Shown: piece by piece, positions 15,757 to 21,613 of the stretch
How the letters are laid out: every line of letters starts with the position of its first letter
How positions within the stretch are numbered: position 1 is the first letter of the stretch
From: Bacteroidales bacterium
Lineage (GTDB): Bacteria; Bacteroidota; Bacteroidia; Bacteroidales; UBA12077
DNA: 21,613 bases
NCBI GenBank assembly: GCA_030600865.1
Contig: JAUVUS010000002.1
Location: 1 to 21,613 of the forward strand
Direction: 5' to 3'
The notes under the pieces: model-generated
Seen by the model: the letters and a program-made list of their open reading frames with translations, nothing else
What the model was told of the DNA's origin: nothing
The model's database searches: none
Program-made: the position numbers and the translations under genes

Positions 15757-15863
15757 AAGGTCTTTTATTTTTAATAGGTAGTGGGAGAGATCTAGTGTAA
15801 AAATGAAAGTCCTTAGTGTGGAGAAAAAGGCTTTTCCCGATTTTTCTTCGGGATGTGCCTGTT
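15757..15863 (+). repeat. R3, third copy of the two-hairpin element
   Basis: The first hairpin pairs 15757-15773 with 15798-15814 and has almost the same sequence as R2. The second hairpin (15828-15860) keeps AGGC/GCCT and the TTT/TGT internal loop. Its upper helix is a different, GC-rich one: TCCCGA (15835-15840) with TCGGGA (15848-15853). R3 begins 33 bases after the NACHT stop and ends 10 bases before the stop of the convergent membrane-protein gene. No T-run follows either hairpin, so it is not a standard terminator. Confidence 0.85.
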
Positions 15864-15872
15864 TCGGTGGAT

Positions 15873-16427
15873 TTACTTCGAAAAGACTAAAGGATTAGAA
15901 GATTCTTCTCGTAATTTTCTGGTTTTATTTTTTAAGGTTTTCTTTCTTTTTTTATCATCAAAATCAAGAATTAATTCTTGTAAAAAATCCTGTGAGTCTT
16001 CGTTGTTGTAATATAAAAACTCGTAAGCGTTTTTGTATTTTAAATTCTCATTTATGGTTGGCATTATATACTTACCAAATAGTAAGACTATTAATAAAAT
16101 TGTTGCACCAATAATTGAAAGCTTTAAAAAGGAAATTAAAGCTTCTTTCCATTGTGTAATAGTCTTTATAATTGCTTTTCTTTCATTTGATAATTCTACT
16201 ATAGCTGATTTTACATAGGTTTGATGCCTGTCAGTTTTTTCTTCCATTAATTGTTTTAATCCTGATAAATCAATATCGACTTTAAAGTTCTTTAAATGCT
16301 CAAGAGCTTCCTGTTCTTGAGAAACAAATTTTTCAAGAGCTGTTTTTAAAAATTGTTGTTCTTCTCTAATTTCCTTATTATCGTTAAGGATCTCTTGTAA
16401 AAGTTCGGTTAATATTTCATCTTTCAT
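15873..16427 (-). CDS. Coiled-coil membrane protein of the mobilisation operon
   Basis: This 184-residue protein has a long acidic and basic helical N-terminal half (about 1-95), probably coiled-coil. One strong membrane segment (about 98-120: FLKLSIIGATILLIVLLFG) follows, and then a Lys/Arg-rich C-terminal tail. It overlaps the relaxase gene by 11 bases and so is translated with it. Proteins of this form commonly follow mobA in Bacteroidota mobilisable elements, and may help to bring the relaxosome to the membrane or to the coupling protein. That role is inference; I recognise no named family. Confidence 0.7.
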   Translation of the reverse strand: MKDEILTELLQEILNDNKEIREEQQFLKTALEKFVSQEQEALEHLKNFKVDIDLSGLKQLMEEKTDRHQTYVKSAIVELSNERKAIIKTITQWKEALISFLKLSIIGATILLIVLLFGKYIMPTINENLKYKNAYEFLYYNNEDSQDFLQELILDFDDKKRKKTLKNKTRKLREESSNPLVFSK

Positions 16428-17196
16428 AATCTAAGGTTTTACTTATTACTTTTTTTAATATTACTTCAGGTCTATAAATTTTTGTCATGGATAGTATATT
16501 TTGGATCTTTTTAAGAGAAAAACCAATCTGGCTACCTTTTAATCTTACTCCTTTATTGTCTATAAACGCTATGCCGCGACCTATTTCAGTTTTGAGGTTC
16601 TTCTTTTCAATGATTGATTTAAAATCATCCAATGATTTGGATTTTGATAATGCTTCATTGATTATTCCTTTTATTTGATCTTTTCGTTTATCTAGTCTTG
16701 GAGTTTGTTTTTTGTCTTTATCAAGAAATTTCTCAGGAGATAGTACTTGTTCCAGATTATATTCTTTTTCTATACTTCTGCTGAATTCAGAAACTTTTTG
16801 GTAGTTTTTACTTGTACTAATTGCTTTACTATCAAATCCTACTCTATTGCAAACTATGTGTATATGTTGGTGTTTCGTGTCGTGATGCTGAACTACTAAG
16901 TATTGATTCTTATCAAAACCGAATTTCTTTGCAAGCTTTTCCGATATTTCCATTAATTGTTTCTTGGATACTTTGTCGTTATGAGTAAAACTTAGAGAAG
17001 TATGCCAGACAGGTTTTTCTATTTTTCGGTTTAATGCTTTTACGTCTCTAAATTGTTGGGTTAACTCATTTTTATCACCATAGCAATTATTATAATGTAA
17101 AACTTCGGCAAGCTCTTTTTTTTCGCCATTTCTTCCTTCTAGTATATATCGGATGCAACTACCAAAATCTTTACCTATTGATATTTTTCCAATCAT
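16417..17196 (-). CDS. mobA: MobA-type relaxase
   Basis: This 259-residue protein carries the relaxase three-histidine motif in HHDTKHQHIHIV (H104, H109, H111, H113 region), which holds the catalytic metal. Candidate nucleophile tyrosines are Y17 (IRYILEG) or Y35/Y39 upstream. The opening MIGKISIGKDFGSCIRYILE is typical of Bacteroidota MobA proteins. It would nick oriT, stay bound to the 5' end and lead the strand into the recipient using a helper element's secretion system. At 259 residues it is shorter than many relatives but has the whole catalytic domain. Its start overlaps the end of mobC by four bases (17193-17196), and the probable oriT lies just upstream of mobC. Confidence 0.92.
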   Translation of the reverse strand: MIGKISIGKDFGSCIRYILEGRNGEKKELAEVLHYNNCYGDKNELTQQFRDVKALNRKIEKPVWHTSLSFTHNDKVSKKQLMEISEKLAKKFGFDKNQYLVVQHHDTKHQHIHIVCNRVGFDSKAISTSKNYQKVSEFSRSIEKEYNLEQVLSPEKFLDKDKKQTPRLDKRKDQIKGIINEALSKSKSLDDFKSIIEKKNLKTEIGRGIAFIDNKGVRLKGSQIGFSLKKIQNILSMTKIYRPEVILKKVISKTLDYER

Positions 17197-17558
17197 TTGA
17201 TATAAGTTTTTATATTCTCCGCTAACTGCTTTATTTCTTCCGACAATAATTTTAATTCAGCTCTTTCAATTGGAGAGAGCTGCTCATTGATATTTCTTTT
17301 TTTTGCTATTTGGTTGATGTTAGCTGATAAGTGATTTAGTTTTCCTGTAAATTCAAGAATTTGTGGGGGATAGGTTCTAATAGTTAACTTTCCATTCAAC
17401 CCAATTCCCCTTAAATATTCAGAAATGGTTAATCCTGCTTTTTTTGCCTTGCTCAAAATAATTTTTCGTTCAATAATATTACACATAACGGCAAGTTGTT
17501 CTTGTCGTTTGACCTTTTTTTTAGGCCGTCCACCTTTATTTTTAGCAGGATTCTCCAT
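17193..17558 (-). CDS. mobC: MobC-like mobilisation accessory protein
   Basis: From the ATG at 17558 this gives a 121-residue basic protein. It starts MENPAKNKGGRPKKKVKRQE, a DNA-contacting tail, and continues into a ribbon-helix-helix-like region (ERKIILSKAKKAGLTISEYL). A C-terminal helix of the MobC type follows (LNHLSANINQIAKKRN). In-frame TTG codons upstream (17573) would add five residues, but ATG with GAGAAAAG before it is preferred. MobC proteins bind oriT, help open the strands and position the relaxase. It overlaps mobA by ATGA and immediately follows the candidate oriT hairpins, the standard arrangement. Confidence 0.88.
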   Translation of the reverse strand: MENPAKNKGGRPKKKVKRQEQLAVMCNIIERKIILSKAKKAGLTISEYLRGIGLNGKLTIRTYPPQILEFTGKLNHLSANINQIAKKRNINEQLSPIERAELKLLSEEIKQLAENIKTYIK

Positions 17559-17578
17559 TTCTTTTCTCAACAAATGCG

Positions 17579-17678
17579 AAGCATGAAGTTGAGCCAGTTA
17601 GTTTTGACGAAGTCAAAACATAGCTGGCTCCATAGTGCGCAGACAGATTCTCTACAGATATTACAATTCTTCATGCTT
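17579..17678. other. Probable origin of transfer (oriT)
   Basis: The 140-bp gap between the primase stop and mobC holds a nested set of inverted repeats. The outer arms are AAGCATGAAG (17579-17588) and CTTCATGCTT (17669-17678). Within them GAGCCAG (17591-17597) pairs with CTGGCTC (17624-17630), and GTTTTGAC (17601-17608) pairs with GTCAAAAC (17612-17619) around GAA. An unpaired stretch (17631-17668, including GTGCGCAGACAG) could hold the nick. Position upstream of mobC/mobA and this structure are typical of oriT; the nick site itself is not identified. Confidence 0.65.
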
Positions 17679-17700
17679 TTAAATATTCGTGCGATAAGTT

Positions 17701-18591
17701 TTAAAGGGATAATGAACGATCTTCTTCAATTTCCTTTTTTTCTATATAAGAGTTAATTAAGAAGCTATTCAAGTCCTTATATTCGCTGTATTGTTGGCTA
17801 ACATCTTCGATAGAAGATAATCCTAACTGTAATATTCTGTTCTTAGCATTATTCCCTGTTGTATCATTATCCAGGAATAAATACACTTTCTCGTAATTTT
17901 TAAAGTACATAGTAGCTTTATCAAGAAAAGCCAAGGAATTAAGTATTAAAAAATCACTTGGACCAGGTTTTTCTTTAAGTTGAAAAAAGGATAAAAAATC
18001 AAAAAAGCCTTCAAATACACAAAGTATGTTATGATTGAAAGTTATATAAGTCAAATCTTTTGGTGATGTACAGGATTTGAAATGTTTATTTCTTAGCTCA
18101 TATCCCCCCGAATTGTTTGGAAAACCAATAGAATAATATTGCTTTCCTTTAAGTCTAAAATGTACTTCCTTGCAGTATTTTTGAGCATTTTTAACATGAA
18201 CTTTTCGTTCTTTGATATAGTTAATCAGATTAGTATTAGATAGGGTTTTGATTTCTGTTATTTCTATTTTAGAATCTCTTTTAGCTTCCTGTGTAATAAG
18301 AGGCTGGTGAAAAAAAAAATTATTGTCTGAAAGTCTTACCAATAGGTCAGATATTGAACAATTGTACAATTTAATTCCAAGATCAATAATAGTTCCACCT
18401 TCTCCAATTCCATGATCATACCAAATATTTAAAATTTTATTTATTTTAAAAGAAGGTGTTTTTTCCTTCCTAAATGGTGATAGATACCAATAATCATTTC
18501 CATTAACCTTTTGAGGAAATAAGCCGTTTTTGTCTAGTAATTCTATTATTGAAATTTGCTTGGCTTCTGTTATATTTATTTTTCTTTTCAT
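17701..18591 (-). CDS. TOPRIM-domain primase-like protein
   Basis: This 296-residue protein begins with a CHC2-finger-like fold: WYLSPFRKEKTPSFKI matches the DnaG finger pattern CPFHxEKTPSF, but the zinc-binding cysteines are absent (about residues 35-50). A TOPRIM domain follows, with the conserved glutamate in FEGFFDF (E194) and the acidic pair in LDNDTTG (D241, D243). Primase-like proteins of this size are standard in Bacteroidota mobilisable and conjugative elements, where they are thought to prime the complementary strand after transfer or support element replication. It is preceded, after a gap with inverted iterons, by the DUF3987 gene and followed by the oriT region. The lost cysteines suggest a finger that does not bind zinc. 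Confidence 0.88.
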   Translation of the reverse strand: MKRKINITEAKQISIIELLDKNGLFPQKVNGNDYWYLSPFRKEKTPSFKINKILNIWYDHGIGEGGTIIDLGIKLYNCSISDLLVRLSDNNFFFHQPLITQEAKRDSKIEITEIKTLSNTNLINYIKERKVHVKNAQKYCKEVHFRLKGKQYYSIGFPNNSGGYELRNKHFKSCTSPKDLTYITFNHNILCVFEGFFDFLSFFQLKEKPGPSDFLILNSLAFLDKATMYFKNYEKVYLFLDNDTTGNNAKNRILQLGLSSIEDVSQQYSEYKDLNSFLINSYIEKKEIEEDRSLSL

Positions 18592-18623
18592 AGTATTTTT
18601 TGATTATAATTTCTACTTAATAT

Positions 18624-18700
18624 TGATTGCATTTTCTACACTTTCTGCACTATTGTATTAAAATTACAGTGAAAGTGCAGAAAGTGCGAAAAGTGCATTG
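18624..18700. repeat. Inverted repeat with iteron-like units between primase and DUF3987 genes
   Basis: CACTTTCTGCACT (18639-18651) is perfectly inverted as AGTGCAGAAAGTG (18674-18686), a 13-bp arm with a 22-bp spacer. On the right side AAAGTGC recurs at 18672, 18681 and 18690, a strict 9-bp period. The left arm extends with a partly matching unit on the opposite strand. Iterons beside replication genes can be a replication origin or a binding site for autoregulation; the spot also precedes the primase start by about 30 bp. Confidence 0.6.
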
Positions 18701-18704
18701 CTAT

Positions 18705-20060
18705 TTACACCTTCTTTAAGTATTGACCATGCTTGGTTCTTTCGAACAAAACTTCATCCTTAAAAAAGTCAAAAATGCTCCTTCTTGGTATATTTAACTT
18801 TAGAGCAATCTTTTCTGCTTCTTTTGTTGAGAATTCAGGTGGTAATGCTCTATAAAAGTCTCTTTTATCATTAGGATAGTTATTTAACGGGTCGTTGTAT
18901 TTGGAAATCTGTTTATATACTTTAATGGCAGTATATTCAAAATAGCTAATCAGTTTTATAGAAGATTCAAACGCATTTTTATTTATTTGGGAGTTTTCCT
19001 TTTCTAAAAGACTATCTTCAAGAATTTGCAGAATTAGTGCAATTCTCGGCAAATAAATTTCAAGTTTGGAGTATATACCTGTTAAATCATCATTTAATTC
19101 ATTATTTATCCTTTCGTTATTCATATCTCTCCAAGTCTTAAAAGCCTTTTTTGCATCATCATCAAATTCATATATTTTAGGATTATCACTATCATGATTT
19201 AAGCTAAGCTTAAGCAAAGCTTCGATTATTTTATGATAAGCCATTTCAACTGATTCTGATATTTCATTATCAGAAAATGCTTTTCTAATAACTTTGTCAG
19301 GATAAGCAAATAGAAATCTATGAGTAAACCCACTCTTATTTCTACCTTTACCAAAGGCTTCAGGAAATTTTGCAGGTTGTATAGTTCCACAAACACCTAT
19401 AAAAGGATTCGAAATATAAATATCAATTTTATTTATTCTGTTAATTGATATTTCCTGGCCACTCCAGCAACTTATGTAGAATTGCTCTTCTCCGCCGCTA
19501 TTATAACGATTGAAATTTTTAAGCCAGGTTAAAATTTCATCGGTATATATTACAACGCCATGCGGATTTTTTTCATGCACAAAACATAGGGATTCTGGGG
19601 TGAAGTCAGTTAAAAGGAGCTGTTTCCGTACAGGTGCTATTTTGATTGCAGATTTAGATTCTTCTTCATTATTAGACTTTTTCTTTTTCTGTTTAGAATT
19701 TAATTCATATTCCAAAAGTTCCTTTTTATATATTTTATAAAAATGATTGTCTCTTTTCTTAAATGGTTGCAAAAAGATGTCCAGGGGACTGGACTTGTTT
19801 ATTCCTGCCTTACCTACTAATACAATCCATAGAATAGGCGATTCAATCCAACCATTTTTAATTTTGATTTTAGCATGATTCCCGCAAGCAAGCGAGAGTG
19901 CTATTAAAATAGCTGAGCCTACATAATCCATGTTTAGATTGAGGATTCTGTTGTATTTATCCATAATTTCCTGAATAACAAGGGGTAGGGCGTGCTTTGG
20001 AAAGGAGTTAGAATTATCATTAAAATCGGTTTTATCATCTGAATTTTGTATATTTGACAT
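18705..20060 (-). CDS. DUF3987 family ATPase-like protein
   Basis: From the ATG at 20060 (MSNIQNSDDKTDF) this gives 451 residues; an upstream TTG at 20111 would add 17 and is less likely. The central region has a Walker A-like GKAGINKSSP preceded by hydrophobic strand WIVLVG, then VVIYTDEILTW (acidic Walker B-like) and GVCGTIQP. This is the pattern of DUF3987, a family found in Bacteroidota integrative and mobilisable elements beside TOPRIM primases and thought to be helicase-like or replication-related. A Lys/Glu-rich insert lies near 135-155. A C-terminal winged-helix-like end (FSTKEAEKIALKLNIPRRSI) is likely to bind DNA. It is co-directional with the HTH gene upstream and probably in its operon. 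Confidence 0.88.
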   Translation of the reverse strand: MSNIQNSDDKTDFNDNSNSFPKHALPLVIQEIMDKYNRILNLNMDYVGSAILIALSLACGNHAKIKIKNGWIESPILWIVLVGKAGINKSSPLDIFLQPFKKRDNHFYKIYKKELLEYELNSKQKKKKSNNEEESKSAIKIAPVRKQLLLTDFTPESLCFVHEKNPHGVVIYTDEILTWLKNFNRYNSGGEEQFYISCWSGQEISINRINKIDIYISNPFIGVCGTIQPAKFPEAFGKGRNKSGFTHRFLFAYPDKVIRKAFSDNEISESVEMAYHKIIEALLKLSLNHDSDNPKIYEFDDDAKKAFKTWRDMNNERINNELNDDLTGIYSKLEIYLPRIALILQILEDSLLEKENSQINKNAFESSIKLISYFEYTAIKVYKQISKYNDPLNNYPNDKRDFYRALPPEFSTKEAEKIALKLNIPRRSIFDFFKDEVLFERTKHGQYLKKV

Positions 20061-20123
20061 ATTAAATGTTTTTAATTTAAACAATAGGAATTTACTAAGT
20101 AGTTGCTGCAATCAACGACTTTC

Positions 20124-20399
20124 TTATTTTTGGGATTTTAAGAAGTCTAATATTTCCTCTTTGTTGAAATACGTCCTTGAATTGAATTTGTATTTAATAA
20201 TGAATTTTTTGCTAACCCAATGATATACAGTAGGTTTCGAAACTTGAAGTAGTTTACATACTTCTTCTATTTTAATAAAAGGGGATTTTTTTTCTGAAGG
20301 CTTTTCATTTTTATTTTCTGAAAGCTCTTCTTTAATGATTCTTCTAAATTCATTTAAAAGATCATCTGAATCTTTAATTGCATAAAGTTGATTTGTCAT
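20124..20399 (-). CDS. Excisionase-like helix-turn-helix protein (HTH_17 type)
   Basis: This 91-residue protein has a charged N-terminal helix, then a compact MerR/excisionase-type winged helix: FIKIEEVCKLLQVSKPTVYH followed by WVSKKFIIKYKFNSRTYFNK and EEILDFLKSQ. This small form regularly stands at the head of the DUF3987-primase-mob gene order in Bacteroidota mobile elements and can act in excision or as a regulator. It ends 63 bp before the DUF3987 start. An exact TAnnTTTG box lies 29 bp upstream, making it the probable first gene of the element's operon. Confidence 0.88.
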   Translation of the reverse strand: MTNQLYAIKDSDDLLNEFRRIIKEELSENKNEKPSEKKSPFIKIEEVCKLLQVSKPTVYHWVSKKFIIKYKFNSRTYFNKEEILDFLKSQK

Positions 20400-20427
20400 A
20401 AGCTTGATTTATTAGTTAAACTTTATG

Positions 20428-20435
20428 CAAACTTA
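20428..20435 (-). promoter_or_regulatory. Promoter -7 box of the HTH-DUF3987 operon
   Basis: On the - strand TAAGTTTG (20435-20428) matches TAnnTTTG. No clear -33 TTG is seen. AACTTTATGCAAACTTATG nearby contains the direct repeat AACTTAT/AACTTTAT, possibly a binding site. Confidence 0.45.
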
Positions 20436-20484
20436 TGGCACTTAAAAAGCGGTTGTAGTGAATTGTAGAGTCTAGTAGTAAATT

Positions 20485-21411
20485 TTAGCTGCTTTTCTTC
20501 GCAGATTCATATATTTCTTTTATTTTATCTTCTTTTTTCTTTTTATCTTTTGCCTTTGTTGTTTCGATTATATCTTTTATTGTACTAATTTCTTCTTCAA
20601 TGATTTCTAAAGCTCTATAGAATTTTATTCTTTTAAAGAAATACTTGATTATGATAAGGTTTGTCAATACACCTTCAGGTTTGTCTATTTCTTCTCTGTA
20701 ATATGAAGGATACATAATATGTTTAGATTGGGTCAATGACTCTCCAATCAATTTTGATAAATATTTAGTTCTATCAATTTGAGATAATGTATCATCAAGT
20801 AAACCAGTGGCATATAGGAAGGAGCCAATAATTTTAACTTTAATCTTACCATCATCCTTAGAAGCAAATCTTTTTGCTTGTTTTATGCATTCATTATAAA
20901 TAAAATCATTATCAGTGGATAATATTTCTTTTGTATTTTCTTTAATTGATTTTATTTCATTAATGATTTCATCTAGGATATCATTTGTTGTTAAAGAGTT
21001 ACTTGTTAAGAATTCTAAATCATCAAAAATCTCATCATTATCAGAATTAATGTTTGCATATCTTAATTCATAAAATTCGTCTAATAGTTCTTTTTTATTT
21101 TTTTGATTAAAATTAGTTTTGTTGAAGTGTTTTATTAGTATATCTGGACCATGAATGAAAAGTTTATTTAGCTTTTGATAAATGGCTAGTTTATGTTGTA
21201 ATTGATTAGGATTTGTTTTCTCTGTATTCCAAGTAGGACTACTATAACGATTGATACATTCCTCTAAAAATTCAATTACGTGCTTTGTTGTTTTACTTTT
21301 ATGATAGTATTCGTAATTATCCCTTAACAGATGATATTCCAGATCAGTTAAATAATGATACCTTTCTATAAAAGATTCTTTAATGATAATAAGTACTTCA
21401 CGAAAATTCAT
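20485..21411 (-). CDS. Hypothetical helical protein at the element end
   Basis: I do not recognise a family in this 308-residue protein. It is soluble, Lys/Glu/Asn-rich and predicted mostly helical, with no signal peptide or membrane segment. It ends in a highly charged helix rich in Lys (TTKAKDKKKKEDKIKEIYES). It was compared by eye with RteC-type regulators, which often sit here, and lacks their features. It is placed between the excisionase-like gene and the tRNA end, where an integrase or regulator is usual; the 73 bp before the HTH gene contain a separate promoter. It may be a regulator or cargo protein. Codon use looks like that of its neighbours. Confidence 0.7.
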   Translation of the reverse strand: MNFREVLIIIKESFIERYHYLTDLEYHLLRDNYEYYHKSKTTKHVIEFLEECINRYSSPTWNTEKTNPNQLQHKLAIYQKLNKLFIHGPDILIKHFNKTNFNQKNKKELLDEFYELRYANINSDNDEIFDDLEFLTSNSLTTNDILDEIINEIKSIKENTKEILSTDNDFIYNECIKQAKRFASKDDGKIKVKIIGSFLYATGLLDDTLSQIDRTKYLSKLIGESLTQSKHIMYPSYYREEIDKPEGVLTNLIIIKYFFKRIKFYRALEIIEEEISTIKDIIETTKAKDKKKKEDKIKEIYESAKKSS

Positions 21412-21504
21412 AATTAGTAAATTAAAGTTTAAGTGAAATAAAGTTAAATAAAAAAGATTGAAGATTGGCTAATAAGAAGTAAGAAAATGTTGCTTTAAAT
21501 TAAG

Positions 21505-21526
21505 TGCAACACAAATGCAACACAGA
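21505..21526. repeat. 11-bp tandem repeat near the tRNA, possible integrase arm-binding site
   Basis: TGCAACACAAA (21505-21515) is followed directly by TGCAACACAGA (21516-21526), 10 of 11 identical. Such short direct repeats beside a tRNA-end attachment site are the usual form of tyrosine-integrase arm sites. The role is inferred from position. Confidence 0.45.
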
Positions 21527-21555
21527 AATAAAAAAGCCCTTGAAAATCAAGGACT
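21527..21555 (-). terminator. Terminator of the tRNA-Asp transcript
   Basis: On the - strand AGTCCTTGA (21555-21547) pairs with TCAAGGGCT (21543-21535) around TTT, with one G/T wobble. It is followed by a T-rich run (TTTTTATTT). It lies 15 bases past the tRNA 3' end. Confidence 0.8.
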
Positions 21556-21569
21556 TAAGTGTAAAAAAG

Positions 21570-21613
21570 CGGTCTGGACGAGACTCGAACTCGCGACCTC
21601 CTGCGTGACAGGC
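21570..21613 (-). tRNA. tRNA-Asp (GTC), 3' part, cut by the window edge
   Basis: Read on the - strand, the anticodon loop CTGTCAC (21611-21605) has anticodon GTC (21609-21607). The 3' anticodon-stem strand GCAGG, the variable loop, the T arm GCGAG-TTCGAGT-CTCGT and the acceptor strand CCAGACC with discriminator G (21570) all follow in order. This is the aspartate tRNA pattern. The 5' half is beyond the edge, so I cannot tell a whole gene from a duplicated 3' fragment left by an integration event. Confidence 0.9.

Noticed and set aside
8591..15863. R copies as a CRISPR array or as retron RNA
   Set aside because: There are only three copies, each about 110 bp and kilobases apart, with no spacers, cas genes or reverse transcriptase in the window.
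15757..15863. R3 as a bidirectional terminator between convergent genes
   Set aside because: Its position fits, but neither hairpin is followed by a T-run on either strand, and R1 and R2 are not between convergent genes.
18705..20111. A longer start for the DUF3987 protein at a TTG
   Set aside because: The extra 17 residues are not family-like and an ATG at 20060 gives a normal N-terminus.
20485..21411. An RteC-family regulator
   Set aside because: The position is suggestive, but the sequence lacks recognisable RteC features by eye.

Overview
The window looks like an accessory, defence-rich region of a Bacteroidota chromosome. The base composition is AT-rich. Several upstream regions carry the Bacteroidota sigma-A type -7 box TAnnTTTG. 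The mobilisation set (HTH, DUF3987, TOPRIM, MobC, MobA) and the partial tRNA-Asp at the right edge also have the form I know from that phylum. I cannot assign a genus.

Left block (1-6448, + strand): a type I restriction-modification operon consisting of hsdM (5' end outside the window), hsdS, an extra 713-residue gene, and hsdR. The extra gene combines a GHKL ATPase with a C-terminal PD-(D/E)XK-like nuclease, and is joined to hsdR by an ATGA overlap. Within hsdR, just after helicase motif I, lies a short in-frame insertion that resembles a dispersed palindromic repeat. The next block (6452-8493, - strand) holds a metallophosphoesterase, a winged-helix regulator with a perfect inverted-repeat operator over its promoter, and a 57-codon remnant of an AbiEii-type nucleotidyltransferase.

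Middle block (8500-15870): a mosaic of small modules. These are two 44-residue proteins (a zinc ribbon and a Lys/Ala-rich protein) sharing a terminator, small membrane proteins, a HigB/HigA toxin-antitoxin pair split by an unusual 215-bp gap, a Schlafen-like AlbA_2/GHKL protein with a 12-bp tandem repeat, and a NACHT STAND ATPase with a nuclease-like N-terminus. Three same-direction copies of a roughly 110-bp two-hairpin element (R1 8591-8702, R2 13166-13274, R3 15757-15863) punctuate this block, and R2 and R3 bracket the NACHT gene. The second hairpin keeps its pairing in R3 with different bases, which suggests selection on a folded RNA or DNA. I recognise no known family for it, and it is the best candidate here for something undescribed.

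Right block (15873-21613, - strand): a mobilisable-element backbone, read right to left as a hypothetical 308-residue protein, an excisionase-like HTH, DUF3987, a TOPRIM primase-like protein, a probable oriT, MobC, the MobA relaxase and a coiled-coil membrane protein. It ends at the 3' end of a partial tRNA-Asp(GTC), a typical integration site, next to an 11-bp tandem repeat that could be an integrase arm site. No integrase is visible, so either the element continues outside the window or it has lost one. The simplest reading is a mobilisable genomic island at tRNA-Asp carrying several anti-phage modules. Whether the restriction-modification operon belongs to the same island cannot be decided here.
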